Notes: a model not told the origin generated them from the sequence alone. Positions 50,087-60,561 are shown, counted from the first letter of the stretch. The stretch: 64,000 bases of DNA from Pseudomonas sp. BCA17 (GCF_004519405.1 NZ_SGWI01000001.1:806001-870000); one strand, 5' to 3'. Numbers and translations: made by a program.

Positions 50087-51829
50087 TTACTTACGCGCCG
50101 CCTCCCACGACTTGAGCAAGTCGCTGTAAGCCACCGTTTCGCCTTTCGGTTTCTCGTTGGCCAGTTTCGGCTTCGGCGCGCCCGGCTGGTCGAACCAGTA
50201 TTGCGCGTCGCGCTCGGGGTTCATTTTCGGACCGCACACCGGCTGCACCTTGGAGCGTTCCAGGCGTGTCATGATCGCGTCCTGTTCCTTGGCCAGGTTG
50301 TCGAGGGCTTGTTGCGGAGTTTTCTCGCCACTGGCGGCGGCCGCGATGTTGCTCCACCACAGTTGCGCCAGGCGCGGGTAGTCGGGCACGTTGGTACCGG
50401 TCGGGGTCCACTCCACCCGTGCCGGACTGCGATAGAACTCCACCAGGCCACCGAGTTTCGGCGCCAGGTCGGTCATGGCCTGGGAGTTGATGTCAGACTC
50501 TCGAATCGGCGTAAGACCAACGATGGTTTTCTTCAGCGAGACGGTTTTCGAGGTCACGAACTGGGCGTAGAGCCAGGCCGCGAGTTTCTGTTTCTCCGGC
50601 GTCGACTTGAGGAAGGTCCAGGAACCTACGTCCTGATAACCCTTCTTCATCCCCTTCTCCCAGTAAGGCCCCACCGGCGATGGCGCCATGCGCCATTTCG
50701 GCGTGCCGTCGGCGTTTACCACCGGCAGGCCCGGCTTGGTCATGTCGGCGGTAAACGCGGTGTACCAGAAGATCTGCTGGGCGATGTTGCCCTGGGACGG
50801 CACCGGGCCCGATTCGGAGAAGGTCATGCCCGCCGCTTCCGGCGGCGCGTACGCTTTCATCCAGTCCACGTATTTTTGCGTGGCGAACACGGCGGCCGGG
50901 CCGTTGGTGTCGCCGCCACGGGTCACGCTGGAACCGACCGGATGGCAGTCCTCCACACGAATGCCCCACTCGTCCACCGGCAAGCCGTTGGGCAAGCCTT
51001 TGTCGCCGCCGCCGGCCATGGAAAACCAGGCATCGGTGAAGCGCCAGCCCAGGGACGGGTCTTTCTTGCCGTAGTCCATATGACCGTAGATGCGCTTGCC
51101 GTCGATCTCCTTGACGTCTTCGCTGAAGAATTTGGCAATGTCTTCATAGGCCGACCAGTTCACCGGCACGCCGAGGTCATAGCCGTATTTTTCCTTGAAC
51201 TTGGCTTTCAACTCCGGACGCTCGAACCAGTCGGCGCGGAACCAATACAGGTTGGCAAATTGCTGGTCAGGCAACTGGTAGATCTTGCCGTCCGGCGCGG
51301 TGGTGAAGGAAAGGCCGATAAAATCCTTGATATCCAGGGTTGGCGAGGTGAAGTCCTTGCCTTCGTTGGCCATCAAATCGGTGATGGATTCGGTCTTGCC
51401 GTAGCGAAAGTGCGTACCGATCAAATCGGAATCGTTGACCCAGCCGTCGTAGATGTTCTTGTCGGACTGCATCTGGGTTTGCAGTTTCTCCACCACGTCG
51501 CCCTCCTGCAGCAGGTCATGGGTCAACTTGATGCCGGTGATTTCGCTGAACGCTTTGGCCAGCACCTTGGATTCATATTCGTGGGTGGTCAGGGTTTCCG
51601 ACACCACGTTGATCTTCATCCCACGGAACGGTTCCGACGCCTTGATAAACCACTTCAACTCTTCGAGCTGCTGGGCTTCGGTGAGCGTGGACGGTTTGAA
51701 CTCACTGCCGACCCATTTTTTCGCGGCATCTTCATACGCATCGGCCCACGCCGCAGCGCTCAAACCGCTGAGGGCCAGTACGGCGGCCAATGAAATGCTA
51801 TGTCGCAGCTTATTGTTTTTATCGAACAT
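50087..51829 (-). CDS. glpV: ABC transporter substrate-binding protein, GlpV-like
   Basis: The periplasmic protein has 580 residues from the ATG at 51829, preceded by a strong AGGAGG site. The signal peptide ends SAAAWA-DA. It belongs to the large family-1 binding proteins with a SETLTTHEYESKVLAKAFSEITGIKLTHDLLQ start; the length, well above the usual 400-450 residues, is that of GlpV from rhizobial glycerol transporters. It is the last gene of a six-gene operon in the order glpS-T-P-Q-U-V, with a REP between it and glpU. Glycerol is the ligand in Rhizobium; here the ligand is inferred only by similarity and could be another polyol or diol. Confidence 0.82.
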   Translation of the reverse strand: MFDKNNKLRHSISLAAVLALSGLSAAAWADAYEDAAKKWVGSEFKPSTLTEAQQLEELKWFIKASEPFRGMKINVVSETLTTHEYESKVLAKAFSEITGIKLTHDLLQEGDVVEKLQTQMQSDKNIYDGWVNDSDLIGTHFRYGKTESITDLMANEGKDFTSPTLDIKDFIGLSFTTAPDGKIYQLPDQQFANLYWFRADWFERPELKAKFKEKYGYDLGVPVNWSAYEDIAKFFSEDVKEIDGKRIYGHMDYGKKDPSLGWRFTDAWFSMAGGGDKGLPNGLPVDEWGIRVEDCHPVGSSVTRGGDTNGPAAVFATQKYVDWMKAYAPPEAAGMTFSESGPVPSQGNIAQQIFWYTAFTADMTKPGLPVVNADGTPKWRMAPSPVGPYWEKGMKKGYQDVGSWTFLKSTPEKQKLAAWLYAQFVTSKTVSLKKTIVGLTPIRESDINSQAMTDLAPKLGGLVEFYRSPARVEWTPTGTNVPDYPRLAQLWWSNIAAAASGEKTPQQALDNLAKEQDAIMTRLERSKVQPVCGPKMNPERDAQYWFDQPGAPKPKLANEKPKGETVAYSDLLKSWEAARK

Positions 51830-51875
51830 AGAGACCTCCTGGTTATTTTCAAACGGGACTTGCGAACACAACATC

Positions 51876-51975
51876 TGCAGGAGCGGGCTTGCTCGCGAAA
51901 AACTCACAGACGCCGCGGGCGACCTGAAGCACCGCGTTATCGTTGACGATCTTCGCGAGCAAGCTCGCTCCTGCA
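51876..51975. repeat. REP doublet inside the Glp-like operon
   Basis: TGCAGGAGCGGGCTTGCTCG (from 51876) is mirrored at 51952-51975. It sits between the small membrane protein gene and the binding-protein gene of the same operon, where it could protect or truncate the upstream mRNA. Confidence 0.85.
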
Positions 51976-51988
51976 AGGTGCTGGGCCA

Positions 51989-52261
51989 CTAGCCCCAACG
52001 CATCACACACAACAGCCACACCAGGGACAGCGCGGTGGCCACCCAGATGCTCCAGCCGGTGACGCCGATTACCAGCAGATGCAGGTAGGCGCTGCCGAGA
52101 AGACCGATAAACAAGCGATCACCACGGGTGGTGTTGATCGGTAGAAAACCGCGCCGCGGGATACTTGGCGAGCGCAGCTCCCACGTGGTCATGCCCGCCA
52201 GCAGCAGGGCAATCGCCGCGAAGAACAGTGCAGTGGGGGTGGTCCAGGCCATCCATTCCAT
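51989..52261 (-). CDS. glpU: Small membrane protein, DUF2160/GlpU-like
   Basis: This 90-residue protein has three hydrophobic segments (about 9-24, 50-66 and 68-86) with a conserved WELRSPSIPRRGFLPINTTRGDRLFIGLLGSAYLHLL middle. It is found between the permease and binding-protein genes of GlpSTPQUV-type transporters; its job in the complex is not known. The start is set at the ATG at 52261 with GAGGAG just upstream; the longer frame overlaps the permease gene. Confidence 0.8.
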   Translation of the reverse strand: MEWMAWTTPTALFFAAIALLLAGMTTWELRSPSIPRRGFLPINTTRGDRLFIGLLGSAYLHLLVIGVTGWSIWVATALSLVWLLCVMRWG

Positions 52262-52271
52262 GATCGACTCC

Positions 52272-53072
52272 TCAGACCCGGCCCAGGGCAAAGCCCTTGG
52301 CCACGTGGTTGCGAACAAACCAAATCACCAGCATGCCGGGCAGGATGGTCAACACTCCCGCCGCTGCCAGCACGCCCCAATCGATACCCGAAGCCGAGAC
52401 CGTGCGAGTCATCACCGCCGCGATCGGCTTGGCGTTGACCGAAGTCAGCGTGCGCGCCAGCAACAGTTCGACCCAGGAAAACATGAAGCAGAAAAACGCC
52501 GTGACACCAATGCCCGAGCCAATCAGCGGGATAAAAATCTTCACAAAAAACTTGGGAAAGCTATAACCGTCGATGTAGGCCGTTTCGTCGATTTCCTTGG
52601 GGACGCCGGACATGAACCCCTCCAGAATCCACACCGCCAACGGCACGTTGAACAAGCAATGGGCCAGGGCCACCGCAATATGCGTGTCGAATAGACCGAT
52701 GGACGAGTACAGCTGGAAAAACGGCAGCAAGAACACCGCCGGCGGCGCCATGCGATTGGTCAGCAGCCAGAAAAACAGGTGCTTGTCGCCGAGGAAGCGG
52801 TAGCGCGAAAACGCATAGGCCGCCGGCAACGCCACGCTCAAGGAGATCACCGTGTTCAGGCTTACGTAGTACAGCGAGTTGAGGTAGCCGGTGTACCAGC
52901 TCGGGTCGGTGAAAATGACCTTGTAGTTGGCCAGGGTGAAGTCCTGCGGAAACAGCGTCAGCCCACCGAGGATTTCGGTGTTGCTCTTGAAGGACATGTT
53001 CAACAGCCAATAGATCGGCACCAGCAGGAACAGGATGTAGATCAGCAGCGGAATAACCTTGCGCTTGCTCAT
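52272..53072 (-). CDS. glpQ: ABC transporter permease, GlpQ-like
   Basis: The 266-residue inner-membrane protein has six predicted segments and belongs to the carbohydrate-type (MalG) permeases. The EAA loop is at about residue 160 (EGFMSGVPKEIDETAYIDGYSFPKFFVKIFIPLIGSG). It starts ten bases after the other permease gene and pairs with it to form the channel. An aspect seen in the order of genes: permeases come after both ATPases, as in rhizobial glp operons. Confidence 0.88.
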   Translation of the reverse strand: MSKRKVIPLLIYILFLLVPIYWLLNMSFKSNTEILGGLTLFPQDFTLANYKVIFTDPSWYTGYLNSLYYVSLNTVISLSVALPAAYAFSRYRFLGDKHLFFWLLTNRMAPPAVFLLPFFQLYSSIGLFDTHIAVALAHCLFNVPLAVWILEGFMSGVPKEIDETAYIDGYSFPKFFVKIFIPLIGSGIGVTAFFCFMFSWVELLLARTLTSVNAKPIAAVMTRTVSASGIDWGVLAAAGVLTILPGMLVIWFVRNHVAKGFALGRV

Positions 53073-53082
53073 GTTGGCGGCC

Positions 53083-53945
<863 letters not shown>

Positions 53946-53949
<4 letters not shown>

Positions 53950-55043
53950 GGCTGCACCTCCAGCAGATAGTCATCGGTGTAAACCATCAACCATTGCGCG
54001 GGGAAGCTGATGGAGGCCTTGCCTACGGGCACCGGTTTGTCTTCGGCCAGGCGTACCTTGAGCAGTGCGCCGTCGAGGTTGAGGGTCATGATCTTGTAGG
54101 TACCGAGGTCTTCGAGGTGAGAGACATCAGCCTGCAGCGCATCAGGGTTGTACTCGTCCCACACGTGGATGAATTCCGGACGAATCCCCACTTGCAGTTT
54201 CTTGTAGTCGGTATCGGCAATGCGTTGCTGCAACGCCTCGGCCAATGGCAGTAACGTCCCGGCGAAGCCCACGCCGCCCGCCTCGGCCCGCACTTCGATC
54301 AGGTTCATGCCTGGGCTGCCGATGAAATAGCCGACAAAGGTGTGGCTGGGCCGCTCGAACAGCTCACGCGGGGTACCGAACTGCACGATCTGCCCGCCGT
54401 ACATCACCGCAATCTTGTCGGCAAAGGTCGACGCCTCAAGTTGGTCGTGGGTGACGTAGACCATGGTGATATTGAACTGCTCGTGAATCTGCTTGAGTTT
54501 GCGCCGCAGTTTCCATTTGAGGTGTGGGTCGATCACCGTCAACGGCTCGTCAAACAGGATCGCCGACACATCGTCGCGCACCAGGCCCCGGCCCATGGAG
54601 ACTTTCTGCTTTTCGTCGGCGCTGAGGTTGCGGGCTTTTTTGCTCAGCAGGTTTTGCAAGTCGAGGACTTCGGCAATTTCCTGCACTTTGCTGTGAACTT
54701 TCGCCTCGGCCATGCCCTGGTTGCGCAGCGGAAACGCAAGGTTGTCGAACACCGTCATGGTGTCGTACACCACCGGGAACTGAAATACCTGGGCGATGTT
54801 GCGTTTTTCCGGGGTGAGGTGATTGACCACTTGGCCGTCAAACAGCACTTGGCCTTCAGACGGGCTGAGCAAACCGGAGATGATATTGAGCAAGGTCGAC
54901 TTGCCGCAGCCTGACGGTCCCAGCAACGCGTAGGCACCACCCTGCTCCCATACGTGGTCCATTTCCCGAATGGCGTAATCCTCTGGGCCACTCGGCGTAG
55001 GGTTGTAGCTATGGGCAAGGCTCTGCAAGTGGATCTCGGCCAT
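53946..55043 (-). CDS. glpT: ABC transporter ATPase, GlpT-like
   Basis: The 365-residue MalK-like ATPase has Walker A GPSGCGKST, a Q loop, and the C-terminal TOBE/OB regulatory domain (about 240-360). The signature is unusual: NLSADEKQKVSMGRGLV instead of LSGGQ, and Walker B reads SAILFDEPLTVID. In this family two different ATPases are encoded side by side and probably form a heterodimer. The start codon shares one base with the stop of the first ATPase gene. Confidence 0.88.
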
Positions 55044-56137
55044 CAGGCAACCCTCGCGATACGACGCCCGGGCGCCTGGAGCAGGCGTCCCTGGCCATCG
55101 AATACAAACAACTTATGGGTGGGGATATACACGCGGATCGGCGCGTCGACATCGTACTCATGCACCCCCGGCAGGTGCAGCACCAGCAGGAAGTGTTCGC
55201 TGCGCACATGCAGGAAGGTTTCCGAGCCACTGATCTCCGCGACTTCCACAGTCACTGCCAACTCCAGATCATCGTCGTTGCTCGGCACCAGGCTGATATG
55301 GCTGGGACGCACGCCAAACCGGAACTCGCCTTCACCGAGACCGCGCAGGTCGACGTTCAGCGGGAAGTGCACAAAATGGGCGAAGCTCACCTCGTTGCCG
55401 CTGATGCGCCCGGGCATCAGGTTGATCGGCGGTTCGGAAAACAGCTCGGCGGCCAGCACCGTGTGCGGCTGGTGATACACCTCGGCCGCCTTGCCGCTCT
55501 GGATCACCCGGCCCTCGTGAAGAATGGTGGTGGTGCCCCCCAGGGCCAGGGCTTCGTTGGGCTCGGTGGTGGCATAAATGGCGATGGTGTGGCGCGCCTT
55601 GAACAATTCGCGCATTTCCTGGCGCAGTTCTTCACGCAGTTTGTAGTCCAGGTTCACCAGCGGCTCATCGAACAGGATCAACTCGGCGTCTTTCACCAAG
55701 GCGCGAGCCATGGCCGTGCGCTGCTGCTGGCCACCCGACAGCTCCAGCGGGTGGCGTTGCAGGAACTTTTCGATGCGCAGCATCCTGGCGGTTTCCAGCA
55801 CTTTGCTTTGGATCACATCGTGCGCAATCCCCGCTTGGCGTAACGGCGAAGCGATGTTTTCGAATACGGTCATGGTCGGGTAGTTGATGAACTGCTGGTA
55901 CACCATCGACACGTTGCGCAAGCGCACCGGCTGGTGGGTGACGTCCACGCCGTTCATCAGGATGCGGCCGCTGTCGGGCTTGTCCAGGCCGGCCATCAAG
56001 CGCATCAGGCTGGTTTTGCCGGAGAGCGTGCGGCCGAGCAATACGTTGAACGAACCGGCTTCGAAGCGCAGGTTGGCGTCGTCGATCCAGGTCTGGCCTT
56101 CGACGACGCGGGACACATGTTCCAGGGTCAATGACAT
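55043..56137 (-). CDS. glpS: ABC transporter ATPase, GlpS-like
   Basis: This 364-residue ATPase is the first gene of the operon. Walker A is GRTLSGKTS (an Arg where Pro is common), the signature is canonical (LSGGQQQRTAMARAL), and Walker B is ELILFDEPLVNLD. A TOBE-type domain forms the C-terminal third. The ATG at 56137 has AAGGG six bases upstream; a longer frame adds 55 residues that lie over the promoter. A sigma-54 promoter sits about 50 bases upstream, so the operon is probably under the divergent activator. Confidence 0.88.
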   Translation of the reverse strand: MSLTLEHVSRVVEGQTWIDDANLRFEAGSFNVLLGRTLSGKTSLMRLMAGLDKPDSGRILMNGVDVTHQPVRLRNVSMVYQQFINYPTMTVFENIASPLRQAGIAHDVIQSKVLETARMLRIEKFLQRHPLELSGGQQQRTAMARALVKDAELILFDEPLVNLDYKLREELRQEMRELFKARHTIAIYATTEPNEALALGGTTTILHEGRVIQSGKAAEVYHQPHTVLAAELFSEPPINLMPGRISGNEVSFAHFVHFPLNVDLRGLGEGEFRFGVRPSHISLVPSNDDDLELAVTVEVAEISGSETFLHVRSEHFLLVLHLPGVHEYDVDAPIRVYIPTHKLFVFDGQGRLLQAPGRRIARVA

Positions 56138-56183
56138 GACGCGCCCTTTCTTATTATTGGAATGAATCTGTCCGGCTGTCAGA

Positions 56184-56198
56184 GCGAGATTCGTGCCA
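56184..56198 (-). promoter_or_regulatory. Sigma-54 promoter of the Glp-like operon
   Basis: Read on the minus strand the bases are TGGCACG-AATC-TCGC. The -24 GG and -12 GC elements have exact spacing and only one mismatch to the common TGGCACG-N4-TTGC form. The expected start point, about 12 bases on, leaves a leader of roughly 35 bases to the GlpS-like ATG. A sigma-54 activator is encoded divergently. Confidence 0.85.
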
Positions 56199-56251
56199 GA
56201 ACGCCAATCGCTTGATGTGCAAGGAAAAGAGCAAAACAGCCTGTTGAGGGT

Positions 56252-56298
56252 TGAACACAAATGAACAACCCGGGGTTGACAATGAACAGTACTGAACA
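56252..56298. promoter_or_regulatory. Array of four TGAACA repeats, candidate activator sites
   Basis: TGAACA occurs at 56252, 56262, 56283 and 56293 on the plus strand: two pairs, each with 10-base spacing, 31 bases apart. All four fall on one face of the helix, about 80-125 bases upstream of the sigma-54 start point. That is where upstream activator sites lie. Binding by the divergent activator is inference. Confidence 0.65.
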
Positions 56299-56344
56299 AC
56301 ACTCTTCGGACTCGATTGAGCGGACAACACCGGCCAATTACCGG

Positions 56345-56426
56345 AGTGGGCTTGCTCCCGATGGCGATGTGTCAGTCAATTCATGTGGGGCTGTTCCACC
56401 GTAATCGGGAGCAAGCCCAGTCCCAC
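56345..56426. repeat. REP doublet upstream of the sigma-54 activator
   Basis: AGTGGGCTTGCTCCCGAT at 56345-56362 is mirrored by ATCGGGAGCAAGCCCAGTCC (from 56404). It lies between the activator-site array and the activator gene and may insulate the two divergent units. Confidence 0.8.
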
Positions 56427-56490
56427 CCTTTGATTCGGTTCAACCGTTAGATCGTGCAAGATCCCATAACAATAAAAAGAAGGTCGCCCC

Positions 56491-58320
56491 ATGGCCGAAC
56501 CCTTGGCTCACGACACGCTTATCCAGGAGTCCTGGCGCCGTTGCCGCGCCTTCGGCCTGGATCACCAGAGCACGCCCAGCTTCGACCTGCTGCCCGCCGA
56601 GGGCATCAGCCAACTGCTGGAAAGCCAGCATTCTCTGGTGCAGACCACCCACCAGGAAGTGCTGCCCTATTACGAAAACATCCTCAGTAACTCCAACTGC
56701 CTGATCATGCTGGCCGACAATCAGGGCCAGGTCCTGACGTCATGGGGCACCCAGCGCTTCATCACGCCGAAGCTGGCGCGTGGGTTCAACCCTGGTGCCA
56801 GTTGGCGGGAAAGCGCCACCGGCACCAACGCCATCGGCACCGCGCTGGCCTGTGCCGAGGCGGTGCATATCGAGCACGACGAGCATTTCCTCAAGGCCAA
56901 CCGTTTCATGACCGGCTCGGCCGCGCCGATCTTCGATGCCCAGCGTGAAATCATCGCGGTGCTGGATGTGTCCAGTGACAGCTACCTGCCCCCCTCCCAC
57001 ACCCTGGGCATGGTCAAGATGATGAGCCAGACCGTGGAGAACCGGCTGATCCTCAACCTGTTTCGTGGCGAACATTTCCAACTGACCTTCAACACCGGCC
57101 TGAACAACCTCGACAGCCAATGGGCCGGCCTGCTGATCTTTGACGAAAGCGGCCAGGTGCTGTCCGCCAACCGCCGCGCGGATAATTTGTTGGGCATCAG
57201 TTTGTCGCGAGTGATGATCGACAGTTTGTTCAAAGTGTCGTTGCTGGAGTTGTTGAACCAACCGGAGGGGCTGCCGTTTTCGCTCCAGGCCGCGGGACGC
57301 AATCGGTTCCAATGCGTATTGAAACGACCGAAGAAAACCCCGGTACAGGCGCGGTTCTTCAATGCTCCCACGCCCAGTGAAGCGGTACCGGCAAAATCCA
57401 CCGTGATCGGCCTCAAGGCCCTACACTTCGGCGATAGCCGCGTGGAGAAGGCGGTGCGCCAGGCCGAGCGCTTGCTGGAGAAAGATATTCCGCTGCTGAT
57501 CCATGGCGAAACCGGCGTGGGCAAGGAAGTGTTCGTCAAAGCCCTGCACCTGGCCAGTTCCCGTAGCCGGCAGGCCTTCATCGCGGTGAATTGTGCGGCG
57601 ATTCCCGCGGAACTGGTGGAGTCGGAGCTGTTCGGTTATGAAAAAGGTGCCTTCACCGGCGCCAACCAAAAAGGCAGCATTGGCCTGATCCGCAAGGCCG
57701 ACAAGGGCACGCTGTTCCTCGACGAAATCGGCGATATGCCGCTGCCGACTCAAGCCCGCTTGCTGCGGGTGCTGCAGGAGCGCTGCGTGCAACCGGTGGG
57801 GAGCAGCGAGCTATTCCCGGTGGATTTACGCATCATCTCGGCGACTAATCGCGTGTTGAGAGAGTGGGTGCAGGCCGGTCGATTTCGTGAGGACTTGTAC
57901 TACCGTATTGGCGGCCTGGCCCTGGAATTGCCACCCTTGCGCGAGCGCGCCGACAAGCAGGCTCTGTTCCAGCAACTCTGGCAACAACACCGCGAACCCA
58001 CCCAGCGCGCCGGTTTGAGCGCTGAAGTACTGAGGTTGTTCGAACAGCACCCATGGCCGGGCAACTTGCGCCAGGCAAGCAGTGTGCTGCAGGTCGCGTT
58101 GGCGATGGCTGAAGACCGGCCGGTTCGTCCTGAACACCTGCCGGATGACTTTTTCGTCGACCTGAAAAGCGCTGCGCCGCCGCCCCAGGAATACCTGAGT
58201 GACGACCTCGACCTGACGCAACGCTTGAAGGCGGTGGGCGGGAATATTTCCCACCTGGCGCGGGAACTGGGCGTCAGTCGCAATACCCTGTACAAGCGCC
58301 TGCGCCAGAACGACGGCTGA
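56491..58320 (+). CDS. AcoR-like sigma-54-dependent activator
   Basis: The protein has 609 residues: a GAF-type sensor (about 40-180), a PAS-like domain (about 205-290), an AAA+ domain (about 310-535) with Walker A GETGVGKE, the sigma-54 contact loop GAFTGA, Walker B TLFLDEIGD and an arginine finger region (FREDLYYRI), and a C-terminal Fis HTH (GGNISHLARELGVSRNTLYKRLR). AcoR relatives sense acetoin, alcohols or diols without a kinase. It is divergent from the Glp-like operon, whose sigma-54 promoter it probably activates. The ligand is unknown. Confidence 0.92.
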   Translation: MAEPLAHDTLIQESWRRCRAFGLDHQSTPSFDLLPAEGISQLLESQHSLVQTTHQEVLPYYENILSNSNCLIMLADNQGQVLTSWGTQRFITPKLARGFNPGASWRESATGTNAIGTALACAEAVHIEHDEHFLKANRFMTGSAAPIFDAQREIIAVLDVSSDSYLPPSHTLGMVKMMSQTVENRLILNLFRGEHFQLTFNTGLNNLDSQWAGLLIFDESGQVLSANRRADNLLGISLSRVMIDSLFKVSLLELLNQPEGLPFSLQAAGRNRFQCVLKRPKKTPVQARFFNAPTPSEAVPAKSTVIGLKALHFGDSRVEKAVRQAERLLEKDIPLLIHGETGVGKEVFVKALHLASSRSRQAFIAVNCAAIPAELVESELFGYEKGAFTGANQKGSIGLIRKADKGTLFLDEIGDMPLPTQARLLRVLQERCVQPVGSSELFPVDLRIISATNRVLREWVQAGRFREDLYYRIGGLALELPPLRERADKQALFQQLWQQHREPTQRAGLSAEVLRLFEQHPWPGNLRQASSVLQVALAMAEDRPVRPEHLPDDFFVDLKSAAPPPQEYLSDDLDLTQRLKAVGGNISHLARELGVSRNTLYKRLRQNDG

Positions 58321-58383
58321 GCCGGCGCGGCTTGACTGCCTGCACCTGCGCGCAACAGCCCTGCTCATTCGCGCCTTAGCAGT

Positions 58384-60501
58384 TCAACGCCAGCTCCATG
58401 ACACGCCGGTGTAGATGCCACGGCCATCGGCCGGTGTAGACCGCGCCATATCCATGCCTTTGTCGTCGTACCCCGGGGTGACGGTATTGGCATAGCGACG
58501 ATTGGTCAGGTTGCGCAAGTCGACCCAAGCCTGCCAATCCTGCTTGGGCGCGTCGTAGCCGAAGGTGGCACCCAGTGTGGTGTAAGCCGCGGCATAGTAG
58601 GAATTGGCGTAGTCCACCGCCACCCGCGACGCGTGTTCGGTATTGAGGCTGGTGTAGAAACCCGTCGGATGGCTGTAGCGCAGTTGCGCCTGGTAATAGT
58701 GCTTGGGGATACCGGGCAAGGTGTTGCCACCGAAACGGTCGTCGTCGCGGTAGTGGAAGTCGCTGAAGGTGTAGGCCTGACGCAGGGCGAGCTGGCCCGC
58801 GCGCCCACCGTCCCACAACGCACTGAGCAGGCTCAGTTCCACGCCCTGGTGAATCGTGGGGCTGGCGTTGTTTTCGGCGGTGATGGCATTGGTGGTAGCG
58901 GTCTGCGCCTGGGTTTCCACCGTGAGCAGTTCGTGGCGCACTTCGGAGCGGTACAGCGCCAGGTCCCACTGGCCGAACCATTGCTCGCCACGGCCGCCGA
59001 CTTCCAGGGTGGTGGCGGTCTGGTTTTTCAGGCTCACGCCTTCGCGCTGCAAGCCGGTGGCCGCGCCACTGCCTTTAGGAAAGTATTTGTTGGAACCCCA
59101 GATCATCGACCACGCATGCGGCGGCTCCACCGAACGGCTCAGGTTGCCGTATACCTGCAATTGCGGAGAGAAGTCATAACGCAGGCCGATACGCGGTGCG
59201 TAGTCCCAATCGTGCTGGCTGAGCGGTGCCTGCCCTTCGGGGTAGGTGACCTGGGTTTCGCGCCGCGTGTAGATCGCCGCCAGGCCGGTGGTCAACCACA
59301 GATCGGGGACCAGCTCCAGGTCATTACCGATATGCAGCACGGTGTCGGAGCCCAGATAGCTGTAGTCGCGGGTCTTGGTGCCGGGCGCGTAGCCGGCGGT
59401 ATTCCCGGCAGGCGTGCGTACATATTCTGAGGCACCGTTGTTGGGCATCGCCTGGGTGGTGCGCAGGCCGAGGGTGGTTTTGCTGTCGTGGCCGAACAGC
59501 GTGTCCTGGCGGATGTAGTTGAGGGTACTGCTGATATCGGTGTAGGCAACTTTCAGGCGGTTGGTGCCTTCGCGCAGGTCCATCGGGTAGTCGTGGTAGG
59601 CCAGGCCGGCCTCGACCCGGGAATTGTCGTCCAGCTGCAAGGTGGTCTTGTTCGCGATCCAGGTGGAGCCCGGTTGCAAACGCTTGGAATCGCGGGCGGC
59701 GTTGAGGCTGTTGGCCGCCTGCGGGTCGTGGCTGATCTGGGCGCGGGTGAGTTTGCCCGGGGTGTCGTTGGTGGTTTCGCGGTAACGGAAATAGAAGCGG
59801 GTTTCCAGGTCCGGGTTGAAGCGGTAGCCGAAGTTGGCGGCGACGCCCTTGCCGGTGCCTGCACTCTGGTGCTGGTAGCCGTCGGACTCCGAATCCGTGA
59901 GGCTGATGTAGTAATCCGCAGCCCCCAGGACCTGGCCCGAACTGATTTCGCGCTGGGCGTAGCCACGACTGCCCGCTTCATAGCGCACCTGCAGCTTGGG
60001 CGCGTCGTAGCCGGTGCGGGTGACGTAGTTGACCGAACCACCGAGAGCCAGCGCGCCTTGATCAAACCCATTGGCGCCACGCAACACCTCGACCCGGCTC
60101 TGCCACAACGGGTCCTTGAGTTCGTAGGGTGTGCCGCCAGGGCCGGTCAGTGGCAAACCATCGAGCATTTCATAAAGACCGGAAGCGTGTGCGCCAGGGC
60201 TGCGGTTCAGGCCCGAACCGCGAATGGACAGCTTCACGCCTTCGTTATTCGCCGCCTTGGCATACACCCCGGCCTGATATTTGAACACGTCTTCGTTGGT
60301 ACTGACCCGGCCCTGTTGCACATTGTCCATGTCGATGAAATTGGTGCCGCCGGGTACATTCTTGAGCTCGGCCTGAGCCACTTCGCCGGCGCTGGCTTCA
60401 TTACTGGTAACTTCGACCGGCGCCAATTGCACCTCTTCGGCGTGCGCGATTGAACTGAAGGCCAGGGCGGCAAAAAGCAGTGGAGGTCGTCGCAACAACA
60501 T
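58384..60501 (-). CDS. TonB-dependent outer-membrane receptor
   Basis: The protein has 705 residues from the ATG at 60501 (AAGGA eight bases upstream), with a signal peptide ending IAHA-EE. The plug domain (about 30-150) has LSIRGSGLNR and VEVLRGANGFDQGALALGGSVNYVTRTG; a 22-strand barrel follows and ends in an aromatic/Trp C-terminus (YTGVSWSWR). There is no N-terminal signalling extension, so it does not use a sigma/anti-sigma pair. The plug resembles FecA/siderophore-type receptors. The ligand (siderophore, heme or other metal chelate) cannot be told. It converges with the activator gene. Confidence 0.9.
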   Translation of the reverse strand: MLLRRPPLLFAALAFSSIAHAEEVQLAPVEVTSNEASAGEVAQAELKNVPGGTNFIDMDNVQQGRVSTNEDVFKYQAGVYAKAANNEGVKLSIRGSGLNRSPGAHASGLYEMLDGLPLTGPGGTPYELKDPLWQSRVEVLRGANGFDQGALALGGSVNYVTRTGYDAPKLQVRYEAGSRGYAQREISSGQVLGAADYYISLTDSESDGYQHQSAGTGKGVAANFGYRFNPDLETRFYFRYRETTNDTPGKLTRAQISHDPQAANSLNAARDSKRLQPGSTWIANKTTLQLDDNSRVEAGLAYHDYPMDLREGTNRLKVAYTDISSTLNYIRQDTLFGHDSKTTLGLRTTQAMPNNGASEYVRTPAGNTAGYAPGTKTRDYSYLGSDTVLHIGNDLELVPDLWLTTGLAAIYTRRETQVTYPEGQAPLSQHDWDYAPRIGLRYDFSPQLQVYGNLSRSVEPPHAWSMIWGSNKYFPKGSGAATGLQREGVSLKNQTATTLEVGGRGEQWFGQWDLALYRSEVRHELLTVETQAQTATTNAITAENNASPTIHQGVELSLLSALWDGGRAGQLALRQAYTFSDFHYRDDDRFGGNTLPGIPKHYYQAQLRYSHPTGFYTSLNTEHASRVAVDYANSYYAAAYTTLGATFGYDAPKQDWQAWVDLRNLTNRRYANTVTPGYDDKGMDMARSTPADGRGIYTGVSWSWR

Positions 60502-60540
60502 GGGCGTGTCCTTGGAATGCAGGGGCATGAAAGGCCGTGG

Positions 60541-60561
60541 CCATCACGCGAATAGTGATGG
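60541..60561. promoter_or_regulatory. Inverted repeat in the receptor gene leader
   Basis: CCATCAC and GTGATGG face each other across seven bases, about 40 bases upstream of the receptor start. It could be an operator or an RNA hairpin. It does not resemble a Fur box. Confidence 0.35.
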
